Origin: Methanothrix sp.
GTDB taxonomy: Archaea > Halobacteriota > Methanosarcinia > Methanotrichales > Methanotrichaceae
DNA: 64,000 nt
Direction of reading: 5' to 3'
Assembly (NCBI RefSeq): GCF_030055635.1
Contig: NZ_JASFYM010000003.1
Coordinates: 1 to 64,000, forward strand
This document shows, one piece after another, positions 17,388 through 24,540 of this stretch. The notes beneath the pieces were generated by a model. The model had not been told where the DNA came from. It was given only the letters and a program-made list of their open reading frames with translations, and ran no database searches. Position 1 is the stretch's first letter. Every line of letters begins with the position of its first letter. The translations under genes and the position numbers were made by a program.

Positions 17388-18377
17388 GTGGTGGTCGGGA
17401 GCTCCGAGGCTGCGAATGCCATAGGAATGCTTCTCGAGAATGGACTGCTCGATAAGCGCAGGAAGATCGTGCGCAGAGGGGGGATGGTTGAGATTCCTGT
17501 GCTGAAAGAGGTTGCGGGAATGCAGATCGTCGAGCAGTCATCGCCAGAGCACTACCTCAAAATGCCGGAACTCTCAGATCTCCTGGATGGAGCGATTCCA
17601 GCGCATCTCAGGGATCTCCTGCCGAGGGGCTGGTTCATACTGGGAGACACGATAATCGTCCGAATACACCAAGAACTCTCGGAGCACAAGCGGATGATAG
17701 GCGATGCTCTTCTCAGGCTATATCCGAGATGCAGGTGCGTCCTTGCGGATCAGGGGGTCAGAGGCCAGTTCAGGGAGCCATGCAGGGAGGTGATCGCAGG
17801 GACGCCGGGGGAGACGATCCACAGGGAGAACGGAGTTCTCTTCAAGCTCGATCCCATGAGAATAATGTTCTCACAGGGCAACGTGAAGGAGAGGATGAGG
17901 ATGGCGTCTCTCGGTAAAGGTGAGACCGTCGTTGATATGTTCGCCGGAATAGGCTACTTCTCCCTGCCGATGGCTGTGCACTCGAGACCATCCAGGATCA
18001 CAGCGATCGAGATAAATCCGGTCGCCCACAGATACCTGGTGGAGAACATCAGGCTGAACCGCGTGGAGGATATCATCAATCCAGTGCTCGGAGACTGTGC
18101 TGTTCTGACGCCCGAAGGAGAGGCGGACAGGGTCATAATGGGGATGGTGGGGATAACCGAGAGATACCTGAGGAAGGGAATAGAGGCGTTGAGGCCCGGC
18201 GGTGTCCTGCACTACCACCAGAATGTGCCCGCCTGGCAGTATCCTGACGCTCTGGTAAGACCTCCGGTGCATGCCGCAGCGCTTCTCGGGAGAGCTGCGA
18301 AGCCCATCGGGTGCCACAAGATCAAGAAGTATGCTCCAGGGATAGTACACGGGGTCGCGGACATCAGGGTCTACTGA
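17388..18377 (+). CDS. taw2: tRNA(Phe) wybutosine-type aminocarboxypropyltransferase Taw2 (Trm5/TYW2 family)
   Basis: Taw2 transfers the aminocarboxypropyl group of S-adenosylmethionine to the wyosine precursor at G37 of tRNA-Phe. The Rossmann core is intact: VVDMFAGIGYFSLPMAV for cofactor binding, then AIEINPVAHRYLVENI. The DRVIMGMVG and LHYHQNVP motifs point to TYW2/Taw2 rather than Trm5, which usually has an NLP motif at this place. No ATG is available near the expected beginning; I chose GTG at 17388, eight bases after the upstream stop, giving 329 residues. The frame is open further upstream inside the previous gene, but those residues look unrelated. Confidence 0.82.
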   Translation: MVVGSSEAANAIGMLLENGLLDKRRKIVRRGGMVEIPVLKEVAGMQIVEQSSPEHYLKMPELSDLLDGAIPAHLRDLLPRGWFILGDTIIVRIHQELSEHKRMIGDALLRLYPRCRCVLADQGVRGQFREPCREVIAGTPGETIHRENGVLFKLDPMRIMFSQGNVKERMRMASLGKGETVVDMFAGIGYFSLPMAVHSRPSRITAIEINPVAHRYLVENIRLNRVEDIINPVLGDCAVLTPEGEADRVIMGMVGITERYLRKGIEALRPGGVLHYHQNVPAWQYPDALVRPPVHAAALLGRAAKPIGCHKIKKYAPGIVHGVADIRVY

Positions 18378-18408
18378 TAGAGTATCAGGATGCAGACTCC
18401 AGTGGCAC

Positions 18409-18505
18409 ATCTCCGCGAACTATCGGAAAGCTGGATTGAGCCGGATTTTCGGTACCGTTGAAGCTTCCTTTTTCGTCATTCTCACTATTCCGCTAACTCG
18501 CCTGG
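18409..18505 (+). repeat. dispersed 70-95 bp repeat, copy A
   Basis: The stretch from CTCCGCGAA through CGGATTTTCGG and AAGCTTCCTTTTTCG matches, with few changes, the reverse complement of 31746-31827 and more loosely that of 61498-61578. It lies between taw2 and the second Cas4-like gene and touches a copy of the hairpin element. It has no coding character. Confidence 0.75.
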
Positions 18506-18542
18506 CGAGCCACTCCGGTCTTCAAGGCCGGAGAAAACGTCA
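18504..18542 (+). repeat. hairpin (REP-like) element, copy 1
   Basis: A stem of CTCCGGTC and GGCCGGAG around a short loop is followed by GAGAAAACGTCA. It is a diverged member of the six-copy family whose best form is GGGCGCAAACTCCGGCC ... GGCCGGAGAGGAGGTCA. Confidence 0.6.
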
Positions 18543-18554
18543 CGATTTGAGGGA

Positions 18555-19283
18555 TCACAGCATCCTGGAGACGATGCTGCTTTTCACCCCGCACATCCCG
18601 ATCATCTCACACGAATTGCATTTCTCGATCTCCACATCAGGCATCTCTCCATCGCGTATCTCGCGAACGCGGTCTCTCACCCATAGCGCCCTCGATCTGT
18701 CCAGGCTTCTGATGCGCACACGTCTTACCTCCCCATCACGCACATACTCCACCTGCCCTGTGGAGACCTCGACCCCAAAGCGCTCTTCGAGGAGCATCGC
18801 GTATCCGGCGAGCTGTATCCTGTCCCTCCTCCACACACCCACTCCGGGCGATCTGCCTGTTCGAACGATTGAGGGAATCATCTCATCTTCTCTCAGCAGC
18901 ATTCCAAGTATACCACGCCGGCGCACAGGCCTGACCAGCCTGTCGAGTATGCCGGAGAGCCCCAGCCGCTCTGAGCGCAGCTCCACCTCGGTATCACACG
19001 GCGTTAAGAGCTCCCGTGGGAGGGATGCGATCCTGGAGATCGATTCCCTCATACCATCAATGGATCTGATGACATCTTCCTCCGGGATCCTGTGGATCCT
19101 TGTCAAATCCACCAAGACCTTTGACAGATCTCCGCGCAGATCCTCTGGAGCAGCGTAAAGCGCGAGGTATCTGAGAATTGTGTGCTCGGCGTCTGCTCTG
19201 AAGCATTCTCTGCCCATCGACTCCAGATACACAAGCATGGGGCATCTAAGATAAAGCCCGATATCGTGGATCCTTACAAACAT
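18555..19283 (-). CDS. Cas4-like (DUF83) PD-(D/E)XK nuclease family protein
   Basis: The 242-residue product has the Cas4-type cysteine layout: one Cys near the N-terminus (IGLYLRCPMLVYLE) and three near the C-terminus (CNSCEMIGMC), expected to hold an Fe-S cluster. The middle shows LSGILDRLVRP with the metal-binding Asp and RDRIQLAGYAMLLEE with the QxxxY helix. The usual E-x-K pair is less clear in the segment around IPSIVRTGRSPG, so activity is uncertain. The ATG at 19283 lies four bases after the stop of the secreted beta-propeller gene, so the two are likely co-transcribed. It is only loosely related to the split pair at 8730-9504 and no CRISPR array is visible. Confidence 0.72.
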   Translation of the reverse strand: MFVRIHDIGLYLRCPMLVYLESMGRECFRADAEHTILRYLALYAAPEDLRGDLSKVLVDLTRIHRIPEEDVIRSIDGMRESISRIASLPRELLTPCDTEVELRSERLGLSGILDRLVRPVRRRGILGMLLREDEMIPSIVRTGRSPGVGVWRRDRIQLAGYAMLLEERFGVEVSTGQVEYVRDGEVRRVRIRSLDRSRALWVRDRVREIRDGEMPDVEIEKCNSCEMIGMCGVKSSIVSRML

Positions 19284-19287
19284 GAGA

Positions 19288-20619
19288 TCACAGCCTGAAC
19301 ATCGCCCTGAAGCTCTTTGATCCGATCTCACCCTTTCTGTTCAGGGATGTCATTGCAGCTGGTCCACTCTCAGGAGATGCGGATGAGGTGTTCCCCGTGG
19401 CGTTCGGCGCCGGTGATATCGATGATGGGATGCCTGTCTCTTCAATGTAGGGCGCATGCGTCTCTGCAGATGCGGGCATGCTGCTCCAGAGTGGGAGTCT
19501 GAAGCTGGCGACGAAGAGGTTCTCCTGCTCAAGATCCCCTGCTGGTATTATGCCGGCAACCACGCATTCATCTCCACTCCACGCAACGGCAGTCGCGATG
19601 CCCCTGCCCAGATTGTAGAGCGCCAGCGGCACCCCATTGGTATCTGTGACCACCAGAATCATGCTCCAGTCGTTGGTTGGCCCGCTTCTCCCGGCTATGA
19701 TGTATCCATCATCAGACTCCGCGACCGCCATGCCCACCTGGTCCCCCTCGCCTCCAAAGCTCCTCCACCAGAGGAGATCGCCCTGCAGTGATACCTTGGC
19801 GAGCAGCATGTCCTTGTCTCCCCTTTTCGTCTCTGTTCTTCCCGTCAGGACAAAACCATCTCCAGAGGATATCATCGAGAGCGCGGCATCGCTCCCTGCA
19901 CCTCCAAAAGATCTGTTCCAGATCTCTGCGCCCAGATGATTTGTCATGACGAGATACACATTCTCATTGCCTGCATCTGTTCCATACCCTGCGGCTATGT
20001 ACCCCAGGGGCGCATTATCCACAGAGAATCCGACATCATCCTGAGATCGACCGAAAGCCTTTGACCATAGGAGGCTGCCATCTCGATCCAGCTTGACCAT
20101 CCAAAGATCCTTGCCGCCTGAGCCAAAGGATCTCGTCGATCCGGCTATCACGAAACCATCGCCTGTGTCCCTCACAGACCACCCAGCCTCGCCGTCTGTG
20201 ATGAAACCGCCCAGCACCCTGTCCCAGAGAAGTTCTCCTCTCTCATCGAGCCGCAGCACCCAGAGCTTCTCGCCTCCGGGACCGAAGGAGTCTGTGGTTC
20301 CGACCGCGATGAAACCTCCGCCATCCACCTCATCTATCCCGTAGCCCATGTCGTCACCAGGGCCGCCGTATGTCCTGGCCCACTCGATCTCCCCACGACT
20401 GTTCAGCTTCAGCACCCACAGATCTGTATCGTTCCTCACGGTGTATCCGATGACGGCGTATCCGCCATCGCTCGTCGCCCTCAGAGACCACGCGCCATCT
20501 GCATACTGCCCTCCATAAATACGCATCCAGGTGACATCAGGCGGCAGGGCATGTGGGACTATATCCCCGTGGACATTGATGATCAGAAGTGATATCAGAA
20601 GCAGTGGTATCGATCTCAT
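19288..20619 (-). CDS. secreted beta-propeller repeat protein
   Basis: A signal peptide (MRSIPLLLISLLIINVHG) leads into at least six repeats of about 50 residues, each built as DGGY/GDGF-(I/V)xxG-x-T, a DLWVLKLD-like strand, and G-E-I-x-W-x-x-(S/T)-(Y/F)-GG. Such repeats fold into a propeller and are frequent in methanogen envelope proteins. After residue 385 comes a Ser/Thr/Pro-rich tail with N-glycosylation sites; no membrane anchor is seen. It follows the gene at 20616-21041 with a 4-base overlap and precedes the Cas4-like gene by four bases, so three genes form one run. Ligand unknown. Confidence 0.8.
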   Translation of the reverse strand: MRSIPLLLISLLIINVHGDIVPHALPPDVTWMRIYGGQYADGAWSLRATSDGGYAVIGYTVRNDTDLWVLKLNSRGEIEWARTYGGPGDDMGYGIDEVDGGGFIAVGTTDSFGPGGEKLWVLRLDERGELLWDRVLGGFITDGEAGWSVRDTGDGFVIAGSTRSFGSGGKDLWMVKLDRDGSLLWSKAFGRSQDDVGFSVDNAPLGYIAAGYGTDAGNENVYLVMTNHLGAEIWNRSFGGAGSDAALSMISSGDGFVLTGRTETKRGDKDMLLAKVSLQGDLLWWRSFGGEGDQVGMAVAESDDGYIIAGRSGPTNDWSMILVVTDTNGVPLALYNLGRGIATAVAWSGDECVVAGIIPAGDLEQENLFVASFRLPLWSSMPASAETHAPYIEETGIPSSISPAPNATGNTSSASPESGPAAMTSLNRKGEIGSKSFRAMFRL

Positions 20620-21041
20620 GCAGCAGGCTCGTGGAAGATCACAGACTTATCGACCTGGAAGTCCCCGCTCAGGGAGATCCTGGACCATATGCCCTCTCTA
20701 CCGAATGTCCTCTTGCTGGCCTCCATGCTCCAGAAGCCCCTGATGTTCCCGCTCACAGAGGACGCAACATCACTTCCAACACTGGTGGTCGAAACCGTCT
20801 CATTAGATGAGATGCCAGAAGCAGTGGTCTGATTCATTGTGGTGTTTGCATCAAGATTCGATCTGTTCAGGCTGGCAGTGCTGTTATTCGCCGGCAGAGA
20901 CTGGGCCTTTATCAGCATCGCTTCCAGCGATGAATGGAGGCGCTTCTCCATCGCAGAGGGAGCTTCTGACGAGATTCCAAAATTGAGGGCCGAGGATAAC
21001 CCAATCATCAGCACAATCACTGCCACAATTCCCTTCAACAC
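20616..21041 (-). CDS. secreted hypothetical protein
   Basis: From a GTG at 21041 (or TTG at 21038) behind AGGGGTGG, the product has a signal peptide (KGIVAVIVLMIGLSSALNFG) and a mature part of about 120 residues rich in Ser, Thr and Asn with many N-glycosylation sites (NNSTASLNRSNLDANTTMN). The frame is open to 21278 but the upstream part overlaps a hairpin repeat and is not protein-like. It ends ISLSGDFQVDKSVIFHEP. The gene overlaps the start of the propeller gene by four bases, which suggests coupled synthesis of two envelope proteins. No family is recognised. Confidence 0.6.
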   Translation of the reverse strand: MLKGIVAVIVLMIGLSSALNFGISSEAPSAMEKRLHSSLEAMLIKAQSLPANNSTASLNRSNLDANTTMNQTTASGISSNETVSTTSVGSDVASSVSGNIRGFWSMEASKRTFGREGIWSRISLSGDFQVDKSVIFHEPAA

Positions 21042-21210
21042 ACCACCCCTTCGGAGGAAAGGCGCTCTATCGATTTTAACCTTTCCACACCGCATGCCCC
21101 GGGCAGAACCTCCGGTATGCCCGATCGTGTGGTTTGCAGAAAGAGCGTATCTCCAGCGTGATCTGGCTGTCACATAAATGTGTGAGTGGAACCCGATGAT
21201 ATATAGCAGA

Positions 21211-21250
21211 AGGGCGCAAACTCCGGCCCTCTGGCCGGAGAGGAGGTAAC
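21211..21250 (+). repeat. hairpin (REP-like) element, copy 2
   Basis: CTCCGGCC (21221-21228) and GGCCGGAG (21233-21240) form a perfect 8-bp stem with a 4-base loop. It is preceded by AGGGCGCAAA and followed by AGGAGGTAAC. This is the most regular copy of the family. Confidence 0.75.
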
Positions 21251-21416
21251 TCAGGTAAATGGCCATTCGATCTCGCATCTCAAAGATATCAGCGCTCCTG
21301 TGTGTTCAGCAACTTAGAGCTCAAGAGCAGGTTGCCGGAAGCACACACATTTTCCAAGAGCGCATAGCAGGACCGGTGCCTCTTCTGGCAAGTCATCGTA
21401 TGGATAAGAGCGGACA

Positions 21417-21827
21417 TCAGATCACGCTTCTGAACAGCACCGGTCTGCCTGAGACCTGGGCGATCATCCACGGGTCGTTCAGCATCTCAGGAGATGTGAA
21501 GTCGGGTGCATTTTTTGCGCTCAGGCTCGCGTTCTCGATTATCGGCGTGCTGTTTGTGGGGAATGCTGGATAGAACCACATGCCTGAGCCCATGTACTCG
21601 AGTCTGCCATCTATGAGCATGTGCCACTTTGGAACCGAACCCCAGGACCAGAGCCCCTCAGTCGTCGCATTGGTCCTGTTCACCTCTACCTTATCCATCT
21701 GCTCAAGGCTCTGGAGCCAGGCTCTGCCGAAGCCTCCTCCGACCTGCTGTGCACCCCCTCCGGGTATGGAAACAACATGCGGAACTGAGAGGATGAGCAG
21801 AATAACGGACATCACTATTATCCTCAT
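21417..21827 (-). CDS. secreted hypothetical protein
   Basis: A GGGAGGT at 21832-21838, five bases from the ATG, sets the start at 21827. The 136-residue product has a signal peptide (MRIIVMSVILLILSVPHVVS) followed by a Gly-rich start of the mature chain and a Trp-rich middle (TEGLWSWGSVPKWHMLIDG). N-glycosylation sites are present. The general plan, small, secreted and ending in a short hydrophobic strand (PVLFRSVI), resembles the gene at 20616-21041, so they may be distant paralogues. No family is recognised. Confidence 0.62.
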   Translation of the reverse strand: MRIIVMSVILLILSVPHVVSIPGGGAQQVGGGFGRAWLQSLEQMDKVEVNRTNATTEGLWSWGSVPKWHMLIDGRLEYMGSGMWFYPAFPTNSTPIIENASLSAKNAPDFTSPEMLNDPWMIAQVSGRPVLFRSVI

Positions 21828-21891
21828 AAGCGACCTCCCTGCCATCGATCTTCAGGCGCATGTGGGCAGTGTCTAATACGATTACAGCATC

Positions 21892-22281
21892 TTAATGCTT
21901 TTGCTTTTTCGAGAGGTAATCGTTGATGGCTGCGTGCAGCGCATCCGCCGCGAGGTTGGAGCAGTGCATCTTCTGTGGGGGCAGGCCATCGAGCGCATCC
22001 GCCACATCATTTCTCGTTATCCTCATCGCCTCCTCCAGGCTCTTTCCTCTGGCCATCTCTGTTATCATGCTGCTCGTGGCGATCGCCGCCCCGCATCCAA
22101 ACGTCCTGAACTTGATGTCCTCTATTCTTCCATCCCTCACCTTTATGAAGATCTCCATGAGGTCCCCACAAACCGGATTTCCGACTCTGCCGTATCCATC
22201 TGGATCATCTATCACCCCAACGTTTCTGGGGTTCATGAAGTGCTCCATCACCTTTTTGCTGTAGCCGGTCTGCTGATTCAT
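21892..22281 (-). CDS. iscU: Fe-S cluster scaffold protein IscU/NifU-like
   Basis: IscU builds 2Fe-2S and 4Fe-4S clusters and hands them to apoproteins. The 129-residue protein has all three ligand cysteines, in GNPVCGDLMEIF (with the nearby Asp), FRTFGCGAAIATSSM and MHCSNLAADAL, and the N-terminal YSKKVMEHFMNPRNVG. The ATG at 22281 was chosen because the TATA box AAAATATAAT (22308-22317) lies about 27-36 bases upstream and a start at 22302 would fall too close to it; the gene would then be almost leaderless. No cysteine desulfurase gene is next to it in this window. Confidence 0.92.
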   Translation of the reverse strand: MNQQTGYSKKVMEHFMNPRNVGVIDDPDGYGRVGNPVCGDLMEIFIKVRDGRIEDIKFRTFGCGAAIATSSMITEMARGKSLEEAMRITRNDVADALDGLPPQKMHCSNLAADALHAAINDYLSKKQKH

Positions 22282-22307
22282 ACATGGTTTTATGCGGGCC
22301 ACAGGAT

Positions 22308-22317
22308 ATTATATTTT
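22308..22317 (-). promoter_or_regulatory. TATA box of iscU
   Basis: AAAATATAAT on the minus strand would place the transcript start near 22285, about five bases before the iscU ATG. This supports leaderless translation and the shorter protein. Confidence 0.6.
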
Positions 22318-22593
22318 CGCTGACATTTATGCAATCGATCGATTCGTTTTCCTGCTGGATGGTGATCTGCGATGTCAACGAATACCGGTTAATAAAATGC
22401 CATGAAGCAATTCAGGACTGCAAACGATTTCTAATCTTAACGCAGCTCACACAACCACATCGATCGAGCTATCGCGAAGAGGGTACTTTCACCAATTCCT
22501 GAGATGGAACAAAAAATTAATATAAGGGTATTTGATATATACATGCAGAAGTACTTAAGAGCCCATGGATATGGATAATCCGAGGTATAAAAA

Positions 22594-22878
22594 ATGGCGG
22601 AAAAAAAGTCTGAGAAGAGGAACTTCGCATTGAGGGATGCCGAAGGAAATGAGATCGGTGTCTTCAGCGGGAAGCAGCCGAGGCAGGCAGCGCTCAAGGC
22701 TGCCAACAGAGGGTTCACAGATATCAGGCTGAGAGAGAGGGGAACGAAGAAGGTTCACATCTTCAAGGGCTGGAGAACACAGGTGCCGAAGCCACCCAAT
22801 GCGCCCGCATGGATGCCGGACATGATCTGGAAGCCGAACGTCAAAAAGATAGGCATAGAGAAGCTGGACAAGATTTAA
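22594..22878 (+). CDS. mc1: MC1 family chromosomal protein
   Basis: MC1 is a small, basic, monomeric DNA-bending protein that compacts the chromosome of Methanosarcinales and relatives. The 94-residue product matches its core: RNFALRDAEGNEIGVFSGKQ, PRQAALKAANRG, IRLRERGTKKVHIFKGW and PAWMPDMIWKPNVKK. Compared with the Methanosarcina protein as I remember it, the short insertion after ANRG is missing and the Trp and Pro residues that bend DNA are kept. GAGGT at 22582-22586 serves as ribosome binding site. A strong terminator follows, so it is probably transcribed alone, from AT-rich promoter sequence around 22510-22545. Confidence 0.95.
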   Translation: MAEKKSEKRNFALRDAEGNEIGVFSGKQPRQAALKAANRGFTDIRLRERGTKKVHIFKGWRTQVPKPPNAPAWMPDMIWKPNVKKIGIEKLDKI

Positions 22879-22901
22879 CTCTACAGAGAGGGCGAAGCGG
22901 G

Positions 22902-22940
22902 GAGCCCGCCCTTCCAGGGCGCGGGTGTGGCTCTTTTTTA
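22902..22940 (+). terminator. terminator after mc1
   Basis: GAGCC (22902-22906) pairs with GGCTC (22929-22933), and inside it CGCCC pairs with GGGCG around TTCCA. Six T residues follow (22934-22939). It sits 24 bases after the mc1 stop and also faces the end of the convergent rubrerythrin gene. Confidence 0.75.
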
Positions 22941-22964
22941 ACCGCCCCGCGACTGGAGGTTGCT

Positions 22965-23462
22965 TCAGTCTATTCGCCTGAATGAGGAACCCTTAGCTCC
23001 ACATATCGGGCATCTCTCCGGCGGTTCCCTTCCGACGGTCATCCCGCATACGGGGCAGACGAAGTAGGGGTACTCTTCCCTCAACTCGCCCAGCTTTGCC
23101 AGCGCTTCCCTGTAGAGTTCTGCGTGGACCTTCTCCACCTCGTTTGCGTAGCGGAACGATATCTCGGCGGCCTTCTTTCCCTCTTCTTTTGCGGTCTTCA
23201 TCATCTCAGGGTACATATCTTTGAACTCGTGCGTCTCTCCTGCCACCGCCTCCTCGAGGTTCTCCCTCGTCGAGCGTATGGCATTAAGCGCTCTGAGATG
23301 GTTCATCGCATGCACCGTCTCGGCCTCGGCTGCAGCCCGGAAGAGCCTGGCAACCTGCGGATACCCTTCCTTCTCAGCCTTCTCGGCAAATGCCAGGTAC
23401 TTCCTGTTCGCCTGCGACTCTCCTGCGAACGCCTCCCTAAGATACTCCTCTGTCTTGGACAT
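22965..23462 (-). CDS. rbr: rubrerythrin
   Basis: Rubrerythrin reduces hydrogen peroxide with electrons passed through its rubredoxin-like iron centre and protects anaerobes from oxygen. The N-terminal four-helix domain holds the di-iron ligands (FAGESQANRKYLAFAEKAE, EAETVHAMNHL, EEAVAGETHEF, NEVEKVHAELY). The C-terminus carries CPVCGMT and CPICGAK, the rubredoxin-type iron site. GGGTGAG before the ATG at 23462 favours this start, giving 165 residues. It is in the same direction as, and just downstream of, the sulfite-reductase-like gene. Confidence 0.96.
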   Translation of the reverse strand: MSKTEEYLREAFAGESQANRKYLAFAEKAEKEGYPQVARLFRAAAEAETVHAMNHLRALNAIRSTRENLEEAVAGETHEFKDMYPEMMKTAKEEGKKAAEISFRYANEVEKVHAELYREALAKLGELREEYPYFVCPVCGMTVGREPPERCPICGAKGSSFRRID

Positions 23463-23510
23463 TTTCTCACCCAAAAGCAACATCCAGCAGAACCTGCTGG
23501 TCCACAGATT

Positions 23511-24173
23511 TCAGGATCCCAGCACCTCGGACTTGAACCTCTCGAAGCCTATCTCCTCGATGAACTCCCCCAGGCGCTGCTTCTTTGCATGCGCCTTGTA
23601 GTAGTTTATGATCCTGTCCACGAGATCGATGGCTTCATCGTCATTCAGGTTCTCCGCCAGAACCTGCGCGATCCTCGGCTTTGCGCCTGCACATCCCCCA
23701 ACGACGACGCGCCAGCCCTTCGATGTGCCTATGAGCCCGATATCCTTGATCCATGGCTCGGCGCATGAGTTGACGCACCCTGAGACGCCCATCTTGAACT
23801 TCCAGGGAAGCTGGTATCCGTGGTATTTCTCGTCGAGCTTCAATCCGACCCCAACAGAGTCCTGCTGACCTCTCTTGCAGAACGTCGTGCCCGGGCAGAT
23901 CTTTATGCTCCGCACGCACATCCCTATGGCATGGCCCGGGCTCATGCCTAGATCCTTCCATGCATTATCTATATCCTCAGGCTTGATGCCGACTATCGCT
24001 ATCCTCTGAGCAGATGTGAGCTTCAGCACCTTGGCGTTGTACTTCTCAGCAACATCTGCTATCTTTCTCAGCGTGGCCGGGTCTATTATGCCTCCAGGTA
24101 TGTGAGGAGCTATGGCGTATGTCTCCTTGTCACGCTGCACAATTGCACCCTTCTCCAATATGTCCTTGGACAA
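23511..24173 (-). CDS. small sulfite/nitrite reductase-like Fe-S-siroheme protein
   Basis: The product combines an N-terminal ferredoxin-like half domain (GAIVQRDKETYAIAPHIPGGI) with the 4Fe-4S/siroheme motif CPGTTFCKRG ... GCVNSCAE and the segment VVVGGCAGAKPRIAQ. At about 220 residues it matches the short, single-unit sulfite-reductase-like proteins common in methanogens, whose substrate is not established. Full assimilatory or Fsr enzymes are much longer. The frame stays open 115 codons upstream without a good start; a TTG at 24173 preceded by GGGGGT fits the family length. A TATA-like sequence lies near 24276-24288. Confidence 0.82.
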   Translation of the reverse strand: MSKDILEKGAIVQRDKETYAIAPHIPGGIIDPATLRKIADVAEKYNAKVLKLTSAQRIAIVGIKPEDIDNAWKDLGMSPGHAIGMCVRSIKICPGTTFCKRGQQDSVGVGLKLDEKYHGYQLPWKFKMGVSGCVNSCAEPWIKDIGLIGTSKGWRVVVGGCAGAKPRIAQVLAENLNDDEAIDLVDRIINYYKAHAKKQRLGEFIEEIGFERFKSEVLGS

Positions 24174-24540
24174 GACAAAACCCCCATACGTAATCGATGC
24201 TTTTCTTATTTCAATTATGCGATCTGATGAGAAGCAGCCGGAGTAAAAAAGTACAGTACCTGCCAATACGGAATTACAAAAATATAAAATTATATGACTT
24301 GCAGGTGCTTCGACCGGAATGAGCCAGAGGCCTATCTTGACCTTCTCGGCAGCTCCTCGGACCTGGATCTCCTGGAGACCTCTGTGCTTCTCGATCTCCT
24401 TGCTACATCTGATCGGGTCCTTCTTGCTATATCTGACATACGTATCGATGCTCCTTACTTTTTGTAAGAATTTAAACCATTCGGTCGGAATTGCCTTATC
24501 ACTACAGTGTAAATGCACATGCTCTATCGCTCTGAGCGAC
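24174..24540 (-). other. gap with a coding-like but unidentified frame
   Basis: About 24170-24300 is AT-rich and contains a probable TATA box for the sulfite-reductase-like gene. Between roughly 24300 and 24450 one minus-strand frame, in phase with that gene, uses codons typical of this genome (SKKDPIRCSKEIEKHRGLQE, AAEKVKIGLWLIPVEAPA), preceded by AAGGAG at 24449-24454. In another frame an ATG at 24439 opens 35 codons full of Arg-Ser repeats. I recognise neither. It may be a gene fragment. Confidence 0.4.

Noticed and set aside
18543-19283. Cas4-like gene as part of a CRISPR-Cas locus
   Set aside because: No direct-repeat array, cas1, cas2 or effector gene is visible anywhere in the window.
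24332-24439. A 35-codon minus-strand frame of Arg-Ser repeats
   Set aside because: Too short and in conflict with the better codon use of the overlapping frame, so it is mentioned only as part of the unidentified stretch.
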